Translations under genes and position numbers: made by a program | Shown: piece by piece, positions 7,778-15,832 of the stretch | How positions within the stretch are numbered: the first letter of the stretch is position 1 | How the letters are laid out: each line of letters begins with the position of its first letter | Assembly (NCBI RefSeq): GCF_000787375.1 | Contig: NZ_JRJU01000017.1 | Span: 1-64,000, forward strand | Origin: Halalkalibacter okhensis | GTDB lineage: Bacteria; Bacillota; Bacilli; Bacillales; Bacillaceae_D | Length of the DNA: 64,000 nt | Direction: 5' to 3' | The notes under the pieces: generated by a model | Database searches by the model: none | Told to the model about the DNA's origin: nothing | What the model saw: only the letters and a program-made list of their open reading frames with translations

Positions 7778-9259
7778 TTGAAAACAATTAATGATTGGCT
7801 CAAAGATGAAATTGGGAAAACCTATAATAATTATATTAATGGAGAATGGATAAGGAGTCGAACAGGAGAAACATTTGAAATCTATAATCCTGCTAGAAAA
7901 AAACAAGTGTTAGGCTTGTTCCAAGCATCCAATGAGGACGATGTTCATCAAGCTGTTGAAGCTGCACATGAGGCATTTAAAGAGTGGTCAAACGTACCTG
8001 GACCAGACCGTGGGGCTATTTTAACGAGATTTGCTGATTTACTCGAAAAGCACAGTGATGAACTAGCTTTTATCTTATCAGCCGAACAAGGTAAAGTCTT
8101 AGCTGAATCAAAGGGAGAAGTCGGGCGTGCTGTAAAGGAAACTCGTTTCGTTGCAGGAGAAGCTCTTCGAATCGAAGGATCTACTTTACCTAGTGAAAAA
8201 AGTAATATCGCCACGTCAGTCCTTCACAAACCATTAGGTGTCATCGCTGCAATTGCACCTTGGAACTTCCCTGTTGTTACACCAGTTAGAAAAATTGCTC
8301 CTGCTTTAGCTTATGGTTGTACAGTCGTTTATAAGCCTGCTTCTGAAACACCTTGGTCATCGATTCGTTTAATGGAACTTTTGGAAGAGGCCGGTGTACC
8401 AAAAGGAGTTGTCAATTTAGTCACTGGTGGAGGATCAAAAGTAGGTAACGCACTAATCAGTCATCCGTTAGTAAAAGGAATTAGCTTTACTGGTTCTACT
8501 AATATTGGAGTTGGAATCAATGAAAAGGCGACTAAACTATTAAAGAAGACTCAATTGGAGTTAGGGGGGAAAAATCCTGCTGTAGTGGTCGATTATGATG
8601 AAGCTGCCTATGTAGCGCAACAAATTGTAAGTGCAGCTTTTGCTTGTAGCGGACAACGTTGTACATCTATTAGTAGAGTCATTGTCTTGAAGGAAAAGGC
8701 AGGGGAGATCATTCAAGCGATTCAAGCAGAGCTTGAGCAAGTTAAAGTCGGTCCTGCTTCGAATTCTTCAGCTACTATTGGTCCTTTAGTGAATCAGGAT
8801 CAGTTAGATACGACGTTATCCTATATTGAATCAGGAAAAGAAGAAGGGGCCCAGCTAGTATATGGTGGAAACGTTCTATCAGAGGGAGAGTATTCAGAAG
8901 GGTATTATATCGTTCCTGGTTTATTCACAGGTGTCCAATCAGAAATGAAAATTGCTAAGGAAGAGATTTTTGGCCCTGTTCTATCAGTTATAGAAGTAGA
9001 TAATCTAGAAGAGGCTATTCAGGTGGCTAACGATGTCAAATATGGTCTTGCTGCTTCCATATTTACAAAAGACCTCGCGCTTGCTTATAAATTTGTCAAT
9101 GAAGTTGAAAGCGGAATGGTTCATGTAAACCATGGAACCGCTAGTCAGGCTCATGCACCTTTTGGCGGAGTTAAAGAGTCAGGTTATGGTGCATTCTCCA
9201 TTGGAAAAACAAATAAAGACTTTTTTACAGAAATGAAAGTCGCGTACTTTCTATATTAA
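7778..9259 (+). CDS. NAD(P)-dependent aldehyde dehydrogenase (semialdehyde type)
   Basis: A 493-residue ALDH superfamily enzyme of standard length. The motifs APWNFPV (about 163-169), LELGGKNP (catalytic Glu, about 260-267) and FACSGQRCTS (nucleophilic Cys, about 287-296) are intact, as is the C-terminal FGGVKESGYG. By overall look it resembles the 2-oxoglutarate-semialdehyde/succinate-semialdehyde group, but specificity cannot be read from sequence alone. TTG 7778 follows AAGGAGTGG (7762-7770). It is the last enzyme gene before the TRAP importer genes. A perfect 16-bp hairpin begins inside its last codons and separates it from dctP. Confidence 0.9.
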   Translation: MKTINDWLKDEIGKTYNNYINGEWIRSRTGETFEIYNPARKKQVLGLFQASNEDDVHQAVEAAHEAFKEWSNVPGPDRGAILTRFADLLEKHSDELAFILSAEQGKVLAESKGEVGRAVKETRFVAGEALRIEGSTLPSEKSNIATSVLHKPLGVIAAIAPWNFPVVTPVRKIAPALAYGCTVVYKPASETPWSSIRLMELLEEAGVPKGVVNLVTGGGSKVGNALISHPLVKGISFTGSTNIGVGINEKATKLLKKTQLELGGKNPAVVVDYDEAAYVAQQIVSAAFACSGQRCTSISRVIVLKEKAGEIIQAIQAELEQVKVGPASNSSATIGPLVNQDQLDTTLSYIESGKEEGAQLVYGGNVLSEGEYSEGYYIVPGLFTGVQSEMKIAKEEIFGPVLSVIEVDNLEEAIQVANDVKYGLAASIFTKDLALAYKFVNEVESGMVHVNHGTASQAHAPFGGVKESGYGAFSIGKTNKDFFTEMKVAYFLY

Positions 9260-9288
9260 ACAACTTATTTCCAAGTTGTTTAATATAG
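9251..9288 (+). promoter_or_regulatory. Perfect 16-bp intercistronic hairpin between the ALDH gene and dctP
   Basis: CTATATTAAACAACTT (9251-9266) pairs exactly with 9273-9288 around the loop ATTTCC. No T-run follows, so it is more likely an mRNA processing or stabilising hairpin than a strong terminator. It would suit higher expression of the binding protein than of the enzymes. Confidence 0.65.
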
Positions 9289-9314
9289 TTAAAAAACTCA
9301 AGGGGGAACCTTCA

Positions 9315-10325
9315 ATGAAAAAATCTATTTTCAACGTGGCATTATTACTTATGACAATGCTTTTAGTAATAGGGTGTTCATCTGATGAGAGTGCAGGTAG
9401 CAGTGAAGAGGGTTCAACTGAGCAGCATGTATTAAAGTTAGGGCACGTTTGGCCGAATTCTGAAATTCATGCACAAGCTGTTGAAAAATTTAAGGAAGAA
9501 GTTGAAGCTTTAACAGAAGGAAAACTAAAAATCGACATTTATGAAAACGGTTCCTTAGGGAATGACAATGAATTATTAGAAGGATTACAAATAGGTAGTG
9601 CGGATATTTGGGTAGGGGGAGCAGGTGTCTTATCTGACTCTTCAACAACCGCTCAAATCTTTACAGTTCCATTTATGTTTGATAGTCAAGAGCATTTTGA
9701 AACGGTCTACAATGGTGAGGTTGGTCAGGAAATTTCAGAACGTATTGCCGATGAATCTGGTAACCGTATTCTTTCCTATCTAACAAGAGGGTCACGCATG
9801 TTAACAGTAGATAGAGAGGTGAATTCTCCTGAAGACTTATCGGGCTTAAAAATTCGGGTTCCTGATAGTCCAGTCTTTGTAAGGTCATGGGAGACATTAG
9901 GAGCCGCCCCAACACCAATGGCATTTGGAGAAGTCTTTACGGCTTTGCAACAAGGAGTTATTGATGGGCAAGAAAATCCGCTTTCGCTAATTTATAATTC
10001 GAAGTTTAACGAGGTTGTTGATTATCTTATTAAAACAGAGCATGTAAGAGAGCCGATTAGTATTGTGATTAGTGATGGGACATTCCAATCACTAGAGGCT
10101 GAATTACAAGATGCTTTAATTCAAGCGGCTAATGGAGAGGCGAAAGCATTTGCTGCTGAGGAAGTTTTAGCTGGAGAAGAAGGTTATCTAACTAGTCTCG
10201 AAGAAGCTGGAATGACCATTATTGAACCAGATCTATCATTATTCCAAGAGAAACTTGATGGATTTGTAGAAAATCAATTCCCTGAAATAATAGAAGTATA
10301 TGAAATGATTCTAAGCACGAATTAA
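9315..10325 (+). CDS. dctP: TRAP transporter solute-binding lipoprotein, DctP family
   Basis: A 336-residue extracytoplasmic solute receptor of a TRAP transporter. It has a lipoprotein signal (LLVIGCSS, acylated Cys about residue 22) suited to a Gram-positive cell, then a linker and a DctP fold. The conserved LSGLKIRVP region carries the Arg that normally holds the carboxylate of the ligand, and GVIDGQENP follows. ATG 9315 is chosen over an upstream in-frame start because AGGGGG (9301-9306) is correctly spaced and it gives a clean signal peptide. Ligands of the family are organic acids (C4-dicarboxylates, sugar acids, lactate, keto acids). Hairpins on both sides suggest its mRNA segment is separately stabilised. 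Confidence 0.92.
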   Translation: MKKSIFNVALLLMTMLLVIGCSSDESAGSSEEGSTEQHVLKLGHVWPNSEIHAQAVEKFKEEVEALTEGKLKIDIYENGSLGNDNELLEGLQIGSADIWVGGAGVLSDSSTTAQIFTVPFMFDSQEHFETVYNGEVGQEISERIADESGNRILSYLTRGSRMLTVDREVNSPEDLSGLKIRVPDSPVFVRSWETLGAAPTPMAFGEVFTALQQGVIDGQENPLSLIYNSKFNEVVDYLIKTEHVREPISIVISDGTFQSLEAELQDALIQAANGEAKAFAAEEVLAGEEGYLTSLEEAGMTIIEPDLSLFQEKLDGFVENQFPEIIEVYEMILSTN

Positions 10326-10330
10326 GGGCA

Positions 10331-10409
10331 AAGGGGGGATCTTTCTTCCCCCTTCCTTTCTATAAGTACTTCATGTATATCAAGCCGACGGGTATATATG
10401 AAGTACTTA
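10331..10409 (+). promoter_or_regulatory. Two hairpins between dctP and dctQ (attenuator-like)
   Basis: A G-rich/C-rich hairpin (about 10331-10353, AAGGGGG against CCCCCTT) is followed by pyrimidine-rich sequence. A second hairpin then pairs TAAGTACTTCAT (10363-10374) with ATGAAGTACTTA (10398-10409), extended inward by TATA pairs to about 18 bp with a 10-base loop. Partial termination after dctP would lower expression of the membrane subunits relative to the receptor. Confidence 0.6.
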
Positions 10410-10440
10410 CAGAATTAACAAAGTAAAGAGGTGTTATAAG

Positions 10441-10950
10441 ATGAAAAGAATCGTTCATGCAATAGACCGCTTGAATTTTTGGGTGTTTCAATTTATTGCC
10501 GTAATCTTTGGTTTCGTTGCCCTGCTTACCATCTATCAAGTATTTGCAAGATATGTATTAGGTAGCCCGCTAATTTGGTCAGAGGCAGTCGTTCGATATT
10601 CTATGGTATGGATTGTATTGTTAGGAACCGCCATTGCATTAAGAAAAGGTTTGCTCATTTCAGTAGAGGCCGTCTTATATTTGATTCCTAAAAAGATAAA
10701 AAGAATGATGGAAATGGTCATCATTCTCATTAATATTATCTTTTTGACTTTACTCATCAAATTTGGGTTTGACATTATGGGTAACTTAGCCCATCAGACA
10801 ACGGGCTCACTTGATATTCCTGTCACTTGGATTTATGCAGCTATACCTGTCGGAAGCATGTTAGCAATTTTAAACTGTATAGCTGTGCTCTATGACTTAC
10901 TAACGAAAAAAGAAGAGGGGGATCAAGATGGCACTCCTATTATTCATTAG
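10441..10950 (+). CDS. dctQ: TRAP transporter small membrane subunit, DctQ family
   Basis: A 169-residue protein with four predicted membrane segments (about 14-36, 48-66, 84-108, 125-150), matching the DctQ small subunit. The family signature around ARYVLGSPLIWSEAVVRYSM is present. It forms the membrane complex with the large DctM subunit, which imports the substrate delivered by DctP using a sodium or proton gradient. AAAGAGGTG lies just before ATG 10441. Its 3' end overlaps the dctM start by 23 bases, indicating coupled translation. Confidence 0.9.
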   Translation: MKRIVHAIDRLNFWVFQFIAVIFGFVALLTIYQVFARYVLGSPLIWSEAVVRYSMVWIVLLGTAIALRKGLLISVEAVLYLIPKKIKRMMEMVIILINIIFLTLLIKFGFDIMGNLAHQTTGSLDIPVTWIYAAIPVGSMLAILNCIAVLYDLLTKKEEGDQDGTPIIH

Positions 10951-12229
10951 TTTATTTATCATGTTTATCATTGGTGTACCGGTTGCCTTTTCGATGGGGT
11001 TAGCATCAATGATCGCTATGTGGCAGGATGGTACTTCTTTACAAGTAGCCATTCAAAGAATATTTGGATCACTTAATTCATTTCCATTAATGGCGATTCC
11101 ATTTTTTATTCTGGCAGGTAGTTTGATGGAGTACAGTGGCATTTCGCAGCGTTTAATTAATTTAGCTAACTCATTAGTGGGGAAAATTACTGGCGGACTA
11201 GGAATGGTAACGGTTTTAACTGCAATGTTTTTTGCATCAATTTCCGGTTCAAGTGCTGCAACAGTGGCAGCGATTGGTAGTATCTTAATTCCTGCTATGG
11301 TTAAAAGAGGGTTTCCAAAGAATTTCTCGACCTCCGTACAAGCCGTTTCGGGTGAACTAGGTGTAATTATCCCACCTTCTATACCATTAATTATCTTTGC
11401 TCTAAGTGCAGGAATGTCTATTTCAATTGGAGACCTTTTCATGGCTGGGGTTGTTCCAGGTTTCATGATTGCGATATCTTTAATGTTTACCATTTATTTG
11501 ATCAGTAAAATAAAAGGGTACGGGAAAAAGATTGAATTAACAGAAGAGGAAAAAGAGTTAATGACTGCCAAAGGGCGTTTGCGTGCATTAAGAGAAGCTG
11601 TTCTTCCGTTGCTAATGCCGGTAATCATTTTAGGTGGTATTTATGGTGGGATTTTCACTCCGACTGAAGCAGCAGCTGTAGCAGTTGGTTATGCTTTACT
11701 ATTAGGTGTATTTGTTTATAGAACCTTTACGATAGATAAAATAATGGAAGTGTTGAGAAATTCGGTTTTATCTACATCAATTATTATGTTTATTATTGGA
11801 AATGCTGGGCTATTTGGTTGGGTATTAACATCTCAAAGAGTTCCATATATCGTAGCTGATTGGTTTGTCTCTATCTCTGATAGCCCGGTTGTTTTCTTGT
11901 TGTTAGTTAATTTGATTCTCCTCATAGTTGGTATGTTTTTAGAGACGGGTGCGGCGATTGTGATCATGGCCCCGATCTTAGCTCCTGTAGCGGTCATGTT
12001 TGGAATTGATCCTGTTCATTTTGGTATTATCATGATCGTAAACTTGGCAGTTGGGATGTTAACACCTCCAATTGGGGTTAATTTATTTGTAGCTTCTCAA
12101 ATTGCAGGTTTAAGAATCGAACATATTTTGAAACCGCTTATTCCATTTTATATTGTGCTGCTAATTAATATAGCGATTATTACCTATGTACCACAAATTA
12201 CATTATGGCTACCTAATATATTAAAATAA
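10928..12229 (+). CDS. dctM: TRAP transporter large permease subunit, DctM family
   Basis: A 433-residue, very hydrophobic protein with about 12 predicted membrane segments, the standard length for DctM. Recognisable family stretches are FSMGLAS, PFFILAGSLMEYSG, SGSSAATVAAIGSI and the C-terminal TPPIGVNLFVAS. It is the translocation subunit of the TRAP importer. GAGGGGG (10915-10921) precedes ATG 10928 inside the end of dctQ. It is the last gene of the operon; a hairpin terminator follows within 10 bases. In an alkaliphile a sodium-coupled importer would be fitting, but the coupling ion is inferred, not seen. Confidence 0.93.
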   Translation: MALLLFISLFIMFIIGVPVAFSMGLASMIAMWQDGTSLQVAIQRIFGSLNSFPLMAIPFFILAGSLMEYSGISQRLINLANSLVGKITGGLGMVTVLTAMFFASISGSSAATVAAIGSILIPAMVKRGFPKNFSTSVQAVSGELGVIIPPSIPLIIFALSAGMSISIGDLFMAGVVPGFMIAISLMFTIYLISKIKGYGKKIELTEEEKELMTAKGRLRALREAVLPLLMPVIILGGIYGGIFTPTEAAAVAVGYALLLGVFVYRTFTIDKIMEVLRNSVLSTSIIMFIIGNAGLFGWVLTSQRVPYIVADWFVSISDSPVVFLLLVNLILLIVGMFLETGAAIVIMAPILAPVAVMFGIDPVHFGIIMIVNLAVGMLTPPIGVNLFVASQIAGLRIEHILKPLIPFYIVLLINIAIITYVPQITLWLPNILK

Positions 12230-12235
12230 AAAATG

Positions 12236-12276
12236 AGATCACGAAGAGTATCTAGTTGCTGTTCGTGATCTATTTT
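12236..12276 (+). terminator. Terminator of the LacI-TRAP operon
   Basis: AGATCACGAA (12236-12245) pairs exactly with TTCGTGATCT (12262-12271), followed by ATTTTATT. It lies seven bases after the dctM stop codon. Confidence 0.75.
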
Positions 12277-12407
12277 ATTGAAATTAAAACAAGAGGCTCG
12301 ACTAGGGATTTTAAAGATTTCTTTAAATAATAAATTAGTATTTAAGTAATTATTAGGAAAGGCGAACCATTATATATTTGAACTAGGCTGAATAGACCTT
12401 TTCTATT

Positions 12408-13637
12408 TTACTGAACAAACCCTTGCAGCATAAGCGTTAAGAGAGATTGCTTTCGAAAAGCGAGCTGGGCGGTTTCATCAATTTCGCGAAGCTGCAATTT
12501 AGTGACGAATGGATTGTTATCCAACAAACCAGTTGGGTTTTCAACAATAAGATCTCTTAATACGACGCCTCTTGTTACTTGTTGGTGAGGCTCTTCAAGC
12601 ATTCCTAATTCAATATTCCTTTTTTCAAGGAAGCCGTCTTCAATAATAAAGACAGAATACTCATCATTCTCGACATGAATGCTCGATTGTGGAATGGTAA
12701 TGGCACTAAGAATTTCATGTTGAATAATGTTTAGGTTCACATGATAACCAACCTTTAGATCGTCAGCTTGCTCCGCCATTTCCCAATCTACATAAAAAGG
12801 ATACGTAGTTTCTTTATCTAGAGCAGGTTCTTCTGAAGGGAGGTTGGAAATTCGAGAGAGAATACCGTCAATTGGCTCTTGGTGGTGTGTAGCAATCTCG
12901 ACTCTCAGACCTTCACGGATCTCAAGTGATTCGGCTTGTGTTAGCTCACCTTGAGCAATTAATGTATTCGAAACAATCGTCAACAATGGTTCGTTTTGCT
13001 GAGTGTTCACCTCTTTAATGATTCCTGCTACGGGGCTCGTCACCTCTAGTTCATATTGCTGGCTATAAATAGCTTGTAGAGATTGCTCGTGAAGATCCTT
13101 CTCCCATTCAAGTGTTTCAATTTGGTGTTGCTTTTGTAAAATTTGGACCTCGTATTGATCTATTTGTTGCTCTTGAAATGCTGTGATTGCTTCCTCTTCC
13201 TCTTCTTCATCTAATTGATAGTGGGTCTGATGAAGACGATTTTTAATGGAAGAGAGCGTCCAAATCTCTTCAGATAGTTGAGAGATGTTTAAATCAATTT
13301 GGTCGATTTTAGATTGCAATTCTTGCTGGGTCGATTCGATTTCAATGTTCTCATATGTAAATAGAACGTCGCCTGCTTGAACCTCGTGCCCCTCTTGTAC
13401 ATAAAGGTCTCCCATGGACCCGATCTGTTCATTAAAATAAATATGTTCTTCGTTCGTAGATAATATAATGCCTGGCTTCTCTACTGATTCAACGAGATTG
13501 CGCTCTGTGGGTGATAGCATCCCATCAATGATTTGTAAGCGCGCAATGTCGCTCTCTTCGCCGACGATGAGAAAGACATTCACAGAAATAAATAAGATAC
13601 AAGCAATCAGTATTGCATTCACTTTCCATTTTTTCAC
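12408..13637 (-). CDS. HlyD/YknX-like membrane-fusion (adaptor) protein
   Basis: A 409-residue adaptor with one N-terminal membrane segment (about 5-25). A lipoyl-like half motif follows (LYVQEGHEVQAGDVLFTYEN, about 78-97). Then come a long acidic coiled coil (about 100-205), the returning lipoyl half (VTSPVAGIIKEV) and beta-barrel domains. This is the layout of MacA/YknX adaptors that couple an ABC exporter to extracellular substrates. GTG 13637 lies behind AAAGGTGG on the minus strand. It is downstream of, and co-directional with, the Yip1 gene, 17 bases away, as in the yknWX arrangement of B. subtilis. The ABC ATPase and permease (yknYZ) expected next are absent: converging TRAP genes occupy that place. 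Confidence 0.82.
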   Translation of the reverse strand: MKKWKVNAILIACILFISVNVFLIVGEESDIARLQIIDGMLSPTERNLVESVEKPGIILSTNEEHIYFNEQIGSMGDLYVQEGHEVQAGDVLFTYENIEIESTQQELQSKIDQIDLNISQLSEEIWTLSSIKNRLHQTHYQLDEEEEEEAITAFQEQQIDQYEVQILQKQHQIETLEWEKDLHEQSLQAIYSQQYELEVTSPVAGIIKEVNTQQNEPLLTIVSNTLIAQGELTQAESLEIREGLRVEIATHHQEPIDGILSRISNLPSEEPALDKETTYPFYVDWEMAEQADDLKVGYHVNLNIIQHEILSAITIPQSSIHVENDEYSVFIIEDGFLEKRNIELGMLEEPHQQVTRGVVLRDLIVENPTGLLDNNPFVTKLQLREIDETAQLAFRKQSLLTLMLQGFVQ

Positions 13638-13654
13638 TAGTTGTTACCACCTTT

Positions 13655-14329
13655 TTACATTAAATCCGCACTAAGAAAGTTTGATAGAAAGATTAAAAAC
13701 ACAGAGGTGAGCATCATGATGAGATGAACTAACACTGTAATTAGGATTAAGAACCATTTTTTCGTAAATGCAATTCTTGAAAAAGCATAGATTTGGTAAA
13801 AGATCGCCCATAGCAAAAAGATTGAAATCTGTCCAAAAAAGTGAATGTAATATTCATTCGTCGTAAACAGATGAGCGATGACACCTAGAGCAAAAGGTGA
13901 TGTAGCCGCTTGAACTCCGAGCCATAGTTCAAAAGGCAAGAGCGCAACGTTTCCGACTGTGAGGATAAACATACTAATAACAGATACGACAAAGGCTTGA
14001 CGATAATGTGTTTCATCAAGGAACACCCAAAACCATGCACTTGTGAACAACAAATAGGTGAGAGGAGAAAGCAAAGCATCGAGTGCTCCACCTAGTCCGA
14101 TCATGAGCTTAGCTAACTCAAATTGACTTGTTGTATAGGTTGTGAGTGCGTGGGAAATGCCCGATGTATGTAAGCCGTAATAGGCTTGAACGAGCGAGAC
14201 TGCTAGACTTAATAAGAAAATGCCTATCACTTTCCCGGTGTGAAGAGGGATTTCTTCTGCAATAGTTAACTGGTCAACTTTTGTATCTGGTTCTACTAAA
14301 CTCCGTACTAATTCTAAATGATACCTCAT
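13655..14329 (-). CDS. Yip1-domain membrane protein (YknW-like)
   Basis: A 224-residue integral membrane protein with a short cytoplasmic N-terminus and about five membrane segments (roughly 32-52, 80-105, 115-140, 155-180, 190-220), the architecture of Yip1 family proteins such as B. subtilis YknW. YknW helps assemble the YknWXYZ complex, which protects against the SdpC toxin. ATG 14329 is preceded by GGGGGA on the minus strand. It is the first gene of a two-gene unit with the HlyD-like adaptor. The family call rests on membrane topology and context more than on motifs. Confidence 0.65.
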   Translation of the reverse strand: MRYHLELVRSLVEPDTKVDQLTIAEEIPLHTGKVIGIFLLSLAVSLVQAYYGLHTSGISHALTTYTTSQFELAKLMIGLGGALDALLSPLTYLLFTSAWFWVFLDETHYRQAFVVSVISMFILTVGNVALLPFELWLGVQAATSPFALGVIAHLFTTNEYYIHFFGQISIFLLWAIFYQIYAFSRIAFTKKWFLILITVLVHLIMMLTSVFLIFLSNFLSADLM

Positions 14330-14535
14330 TCTATAAATCCCCCATGTGAGCCGATATAATAAGTCTACTTTATTTTACATTTTTTTGTAGTTGTTGCCTA
14401 GGGGAGTGGATATCAATTCCGGGTTTTGTCGATATTTGACATGGGAGATGAAAGTTTTGTAAATTAGGTAAATTATATGTAAGAGTTGATGAAAGGGAAG
14501 CAAAGGGCTGTTATGATATGAATGAGGTGAGGAAA

Positions 14536-14658
14536 ATGACTAACAAGATGATCATGGAGAACTTGAAAGTGTACTTTGAAGAAAAGCTGAAGCGGAAATT
14601 AAAAGTCGAAGAAGTCGCAGTCTTGTCTCAGGCCATTGAAAAAGCTCACCATTGTTAA
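14536..14658 (+). CDS. Small hypothetical protein, 40 residues
   Basis: A 40-codon ORF whose product is highly charged and probably one amphipathic helix pair, with EEKLKRKLKVEEVAVLSQAI in the middle and CHH-type residues at the end (AHHC). GAGGTGAGG (14524-14532) lies directly upstream of ATG 14536, and a convincing terminator follows 14 bases after the stop, so it behaves like a real small gene. No family is recognised. It is divergent from the Yip1/HlyD pair. Confidence 0.55.
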   Translation: MTNKMIMENLKVYFEEKLKRKLKVEEVAVLSQAIEKAHHC

Positions 14659-14671
14659 TGGAATCTAATAG

Positions 14672-14719
14672 GAGTTCTGCTCGGTGCGATGAAAGATGTA
14701 TTGAGCTGAGCTCTTTTTT
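14672..14719 (+). terminator. Terminator after the 40-residue ORF
   Basis: GAGTTCTGCTC (14672-14682) pairs with GAGCTGAGCTC (14703-14713) in 10 of 11 positions, followed by six T. Confidence 0.7.
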
Positions 14720-14774
14720 GTTTTGCGTTATAATGGGAATGGCAATAATCATGGTTTAAAGTGAGGTCTTGAAA

Positions 14775-15383
14775 ATGGGTAAAGGAAAGTTGTTGTGGAT
14801 TGTGGTCCTGATTTTTCTGAGTGCTTGTGCGCCTCTAGAGAGGGAAAGGCCAATAGAAATTGTAGCAGAGGATGCCGCATTCCTTGATGGCAATTGGATT
14901 TTTGCGAGCGTTGAAAATATAGTAGATGGCGATACGATTCGTATTACTGATCTAAACTTAGATTATGTGAATGACCCAGATCTAGTAAATGCGTTTTCTG
15001 AGCTAGATTCGTCGATAAGGGTACGCTTTTTAGCAGTAGATTCACCAGAGGATACGAATGAAAAGGAGCTGTATGGGAGAGAAAGTACGGAACATGTTGA
15101 GGAGTTATTGGAGAGTGGCTACGTTGTAATTGAGATGGATGAAAATGCTGATTTTGACCGGTACGACCGCTTGCTTGGCCATATTTTTACTGTGGATGGT
15201 GTTAATGTGCAGGAGTCACTTTTAAAAGAAGGCTTGGCGAGAGTTGCGTATTTATATGATGAGTATAAATACGTTGATGATTATTTGGTAGCAGAAGCAG
15301 GGGCGGTTGCAAAAGGAATCAATGTGCATTCAATTGAAGGCTATGTGACAGAGCGTGGGTTTGATATGAGTGTAGTGGAGTGA
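14775..15383 (+). CDS. Thermonuclease-like (SNase) lipoprotein
   Basis: A 202-residue staphylococcal-nuclease-fold protein. The N-terminus is a lipoprotein signal ending in FLSACAPL (acyl Cys about residue 18), so the enzyme should be anchored on the outer face of the membrane. SNase motifs are in order: NIVDGDTIRI (about 48-57), VRFLAVDSPED (the Arg and Asp of the active site, about 84-94) and RYDRLLGHIF (second Arg, about 131-140), then LLKEGLARV. An unusual short acidic insertion (DYVNDPDLVNAFSELD) lies between the first two motifs. ATG 14775 follows GTGAGG (14761-14766); TTG 14769 is an alternative. It probably degrades extracellular nucleic acid in a calcium-dependent way, as known for the family. 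Confidence 0.85.
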   Translation: MGKGKLLWIVVLIFLSACAPLERERPIEIVAEDAAFLDGNWIFASVENIVDGDTIRITDLNLDYVNDPDLVNAFSELDSSIRVRFLAVDSPEDTNEKELYGRESTEHVEELLESGYVVIEMDENADFDRYDRLLGHIFTVDGVNVQESLLKEGLARVAYLYDEYKYVDDYLVAEAGAVAKGINVHSIEGYVTERGFDMSVVE

Positions 15384-15525
15384 TGCGAAGGTACTGGAAT
15401 TTTTATAAGATGTATTTTAAATATATATTTATTGGAATATAACCTGACATGAATGCTTACAGCTTTTTAGATGCTTGGTAGTATAAAGGTATCAAAAACA
15501 GATGAATATTCAGGAGGTTATTTCA

Positions 15526-15600
15526 ATGACAAACACATTAAAAAATCCAGGAATCTTCACGTTGCTTGCACTTACATTTACGGTGTTTTTTCAAAAATAA
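15526..15600 (+). CDS. Hydrophobic 24-residue peptide
   Basis: ATG 15526 sits behind a strong CAGGAGG (15511-15517) and opens 24 codons whose product ends in TLLALTFTVFFQK, a single membrane-spanning stretch with a short polar head. A terminator follows 12 bases after the stop (15612-15637), giving a compact promoter-peptide-terminator unit. Such peptides in Bacillaceae include sporulation membrane peptides and type I toxins. I cannot tell which, and no antisense RNA is evident. The gene was found by reading; it is too short for routine gene calling. Confidence 0.5.
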   Translation: MTNTLKNPGIFTLLALTFTVFFQK

Positions 15601-15611
15601 TAGATAGAGAG

Positions 15612-15637
15612 GAGTGGGGGAACCCGCTCTTTTTTTG
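15612..15637 (+). terminator. Terminator after the 24-residue peptide gene
   Basis: GAGTGGG (15612-15618) pairs with CCCGCTC (15623-15629) around GGAA, followed by eight T. Confidence 0.8.
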
Positions 15638-15649
15638 TGGTTGAGGTGA

Positions 15650-15732
15650 TTGGACAGCAGGTGCGCGAGTTTGGATTGAATACGTCCATGTTTGGACAGC
15701 AAATCGAGGACTTTGGACAGAAAAAACGGAAA
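15650..15732 (+). repeat. Degenerate 21-bp tandem repeats upstream of the NERD gene
   Basis: Four imperfect units of about 21 bases begin at 15650, 15670, 15691 and 15712, each opening with (T)TTGGACAG or TTTGGATTG. The second to fourth units closely match the block at 16834-16897: TTTGGATTGAATA, GTTTGGACAGCAAATC and TTGGACAGAA recur in the same order. Confidence 0.65.
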
Positions 15733-15832
15733 ACGCGACTGAACAAAAAGCTAGGCACCAGTTTCACTCAGTAAAATGCAGGAATTTTCCTCCATTTTAT
15801 TGAATTTCTCCTATACGAAGGGAGGCAAAAGG

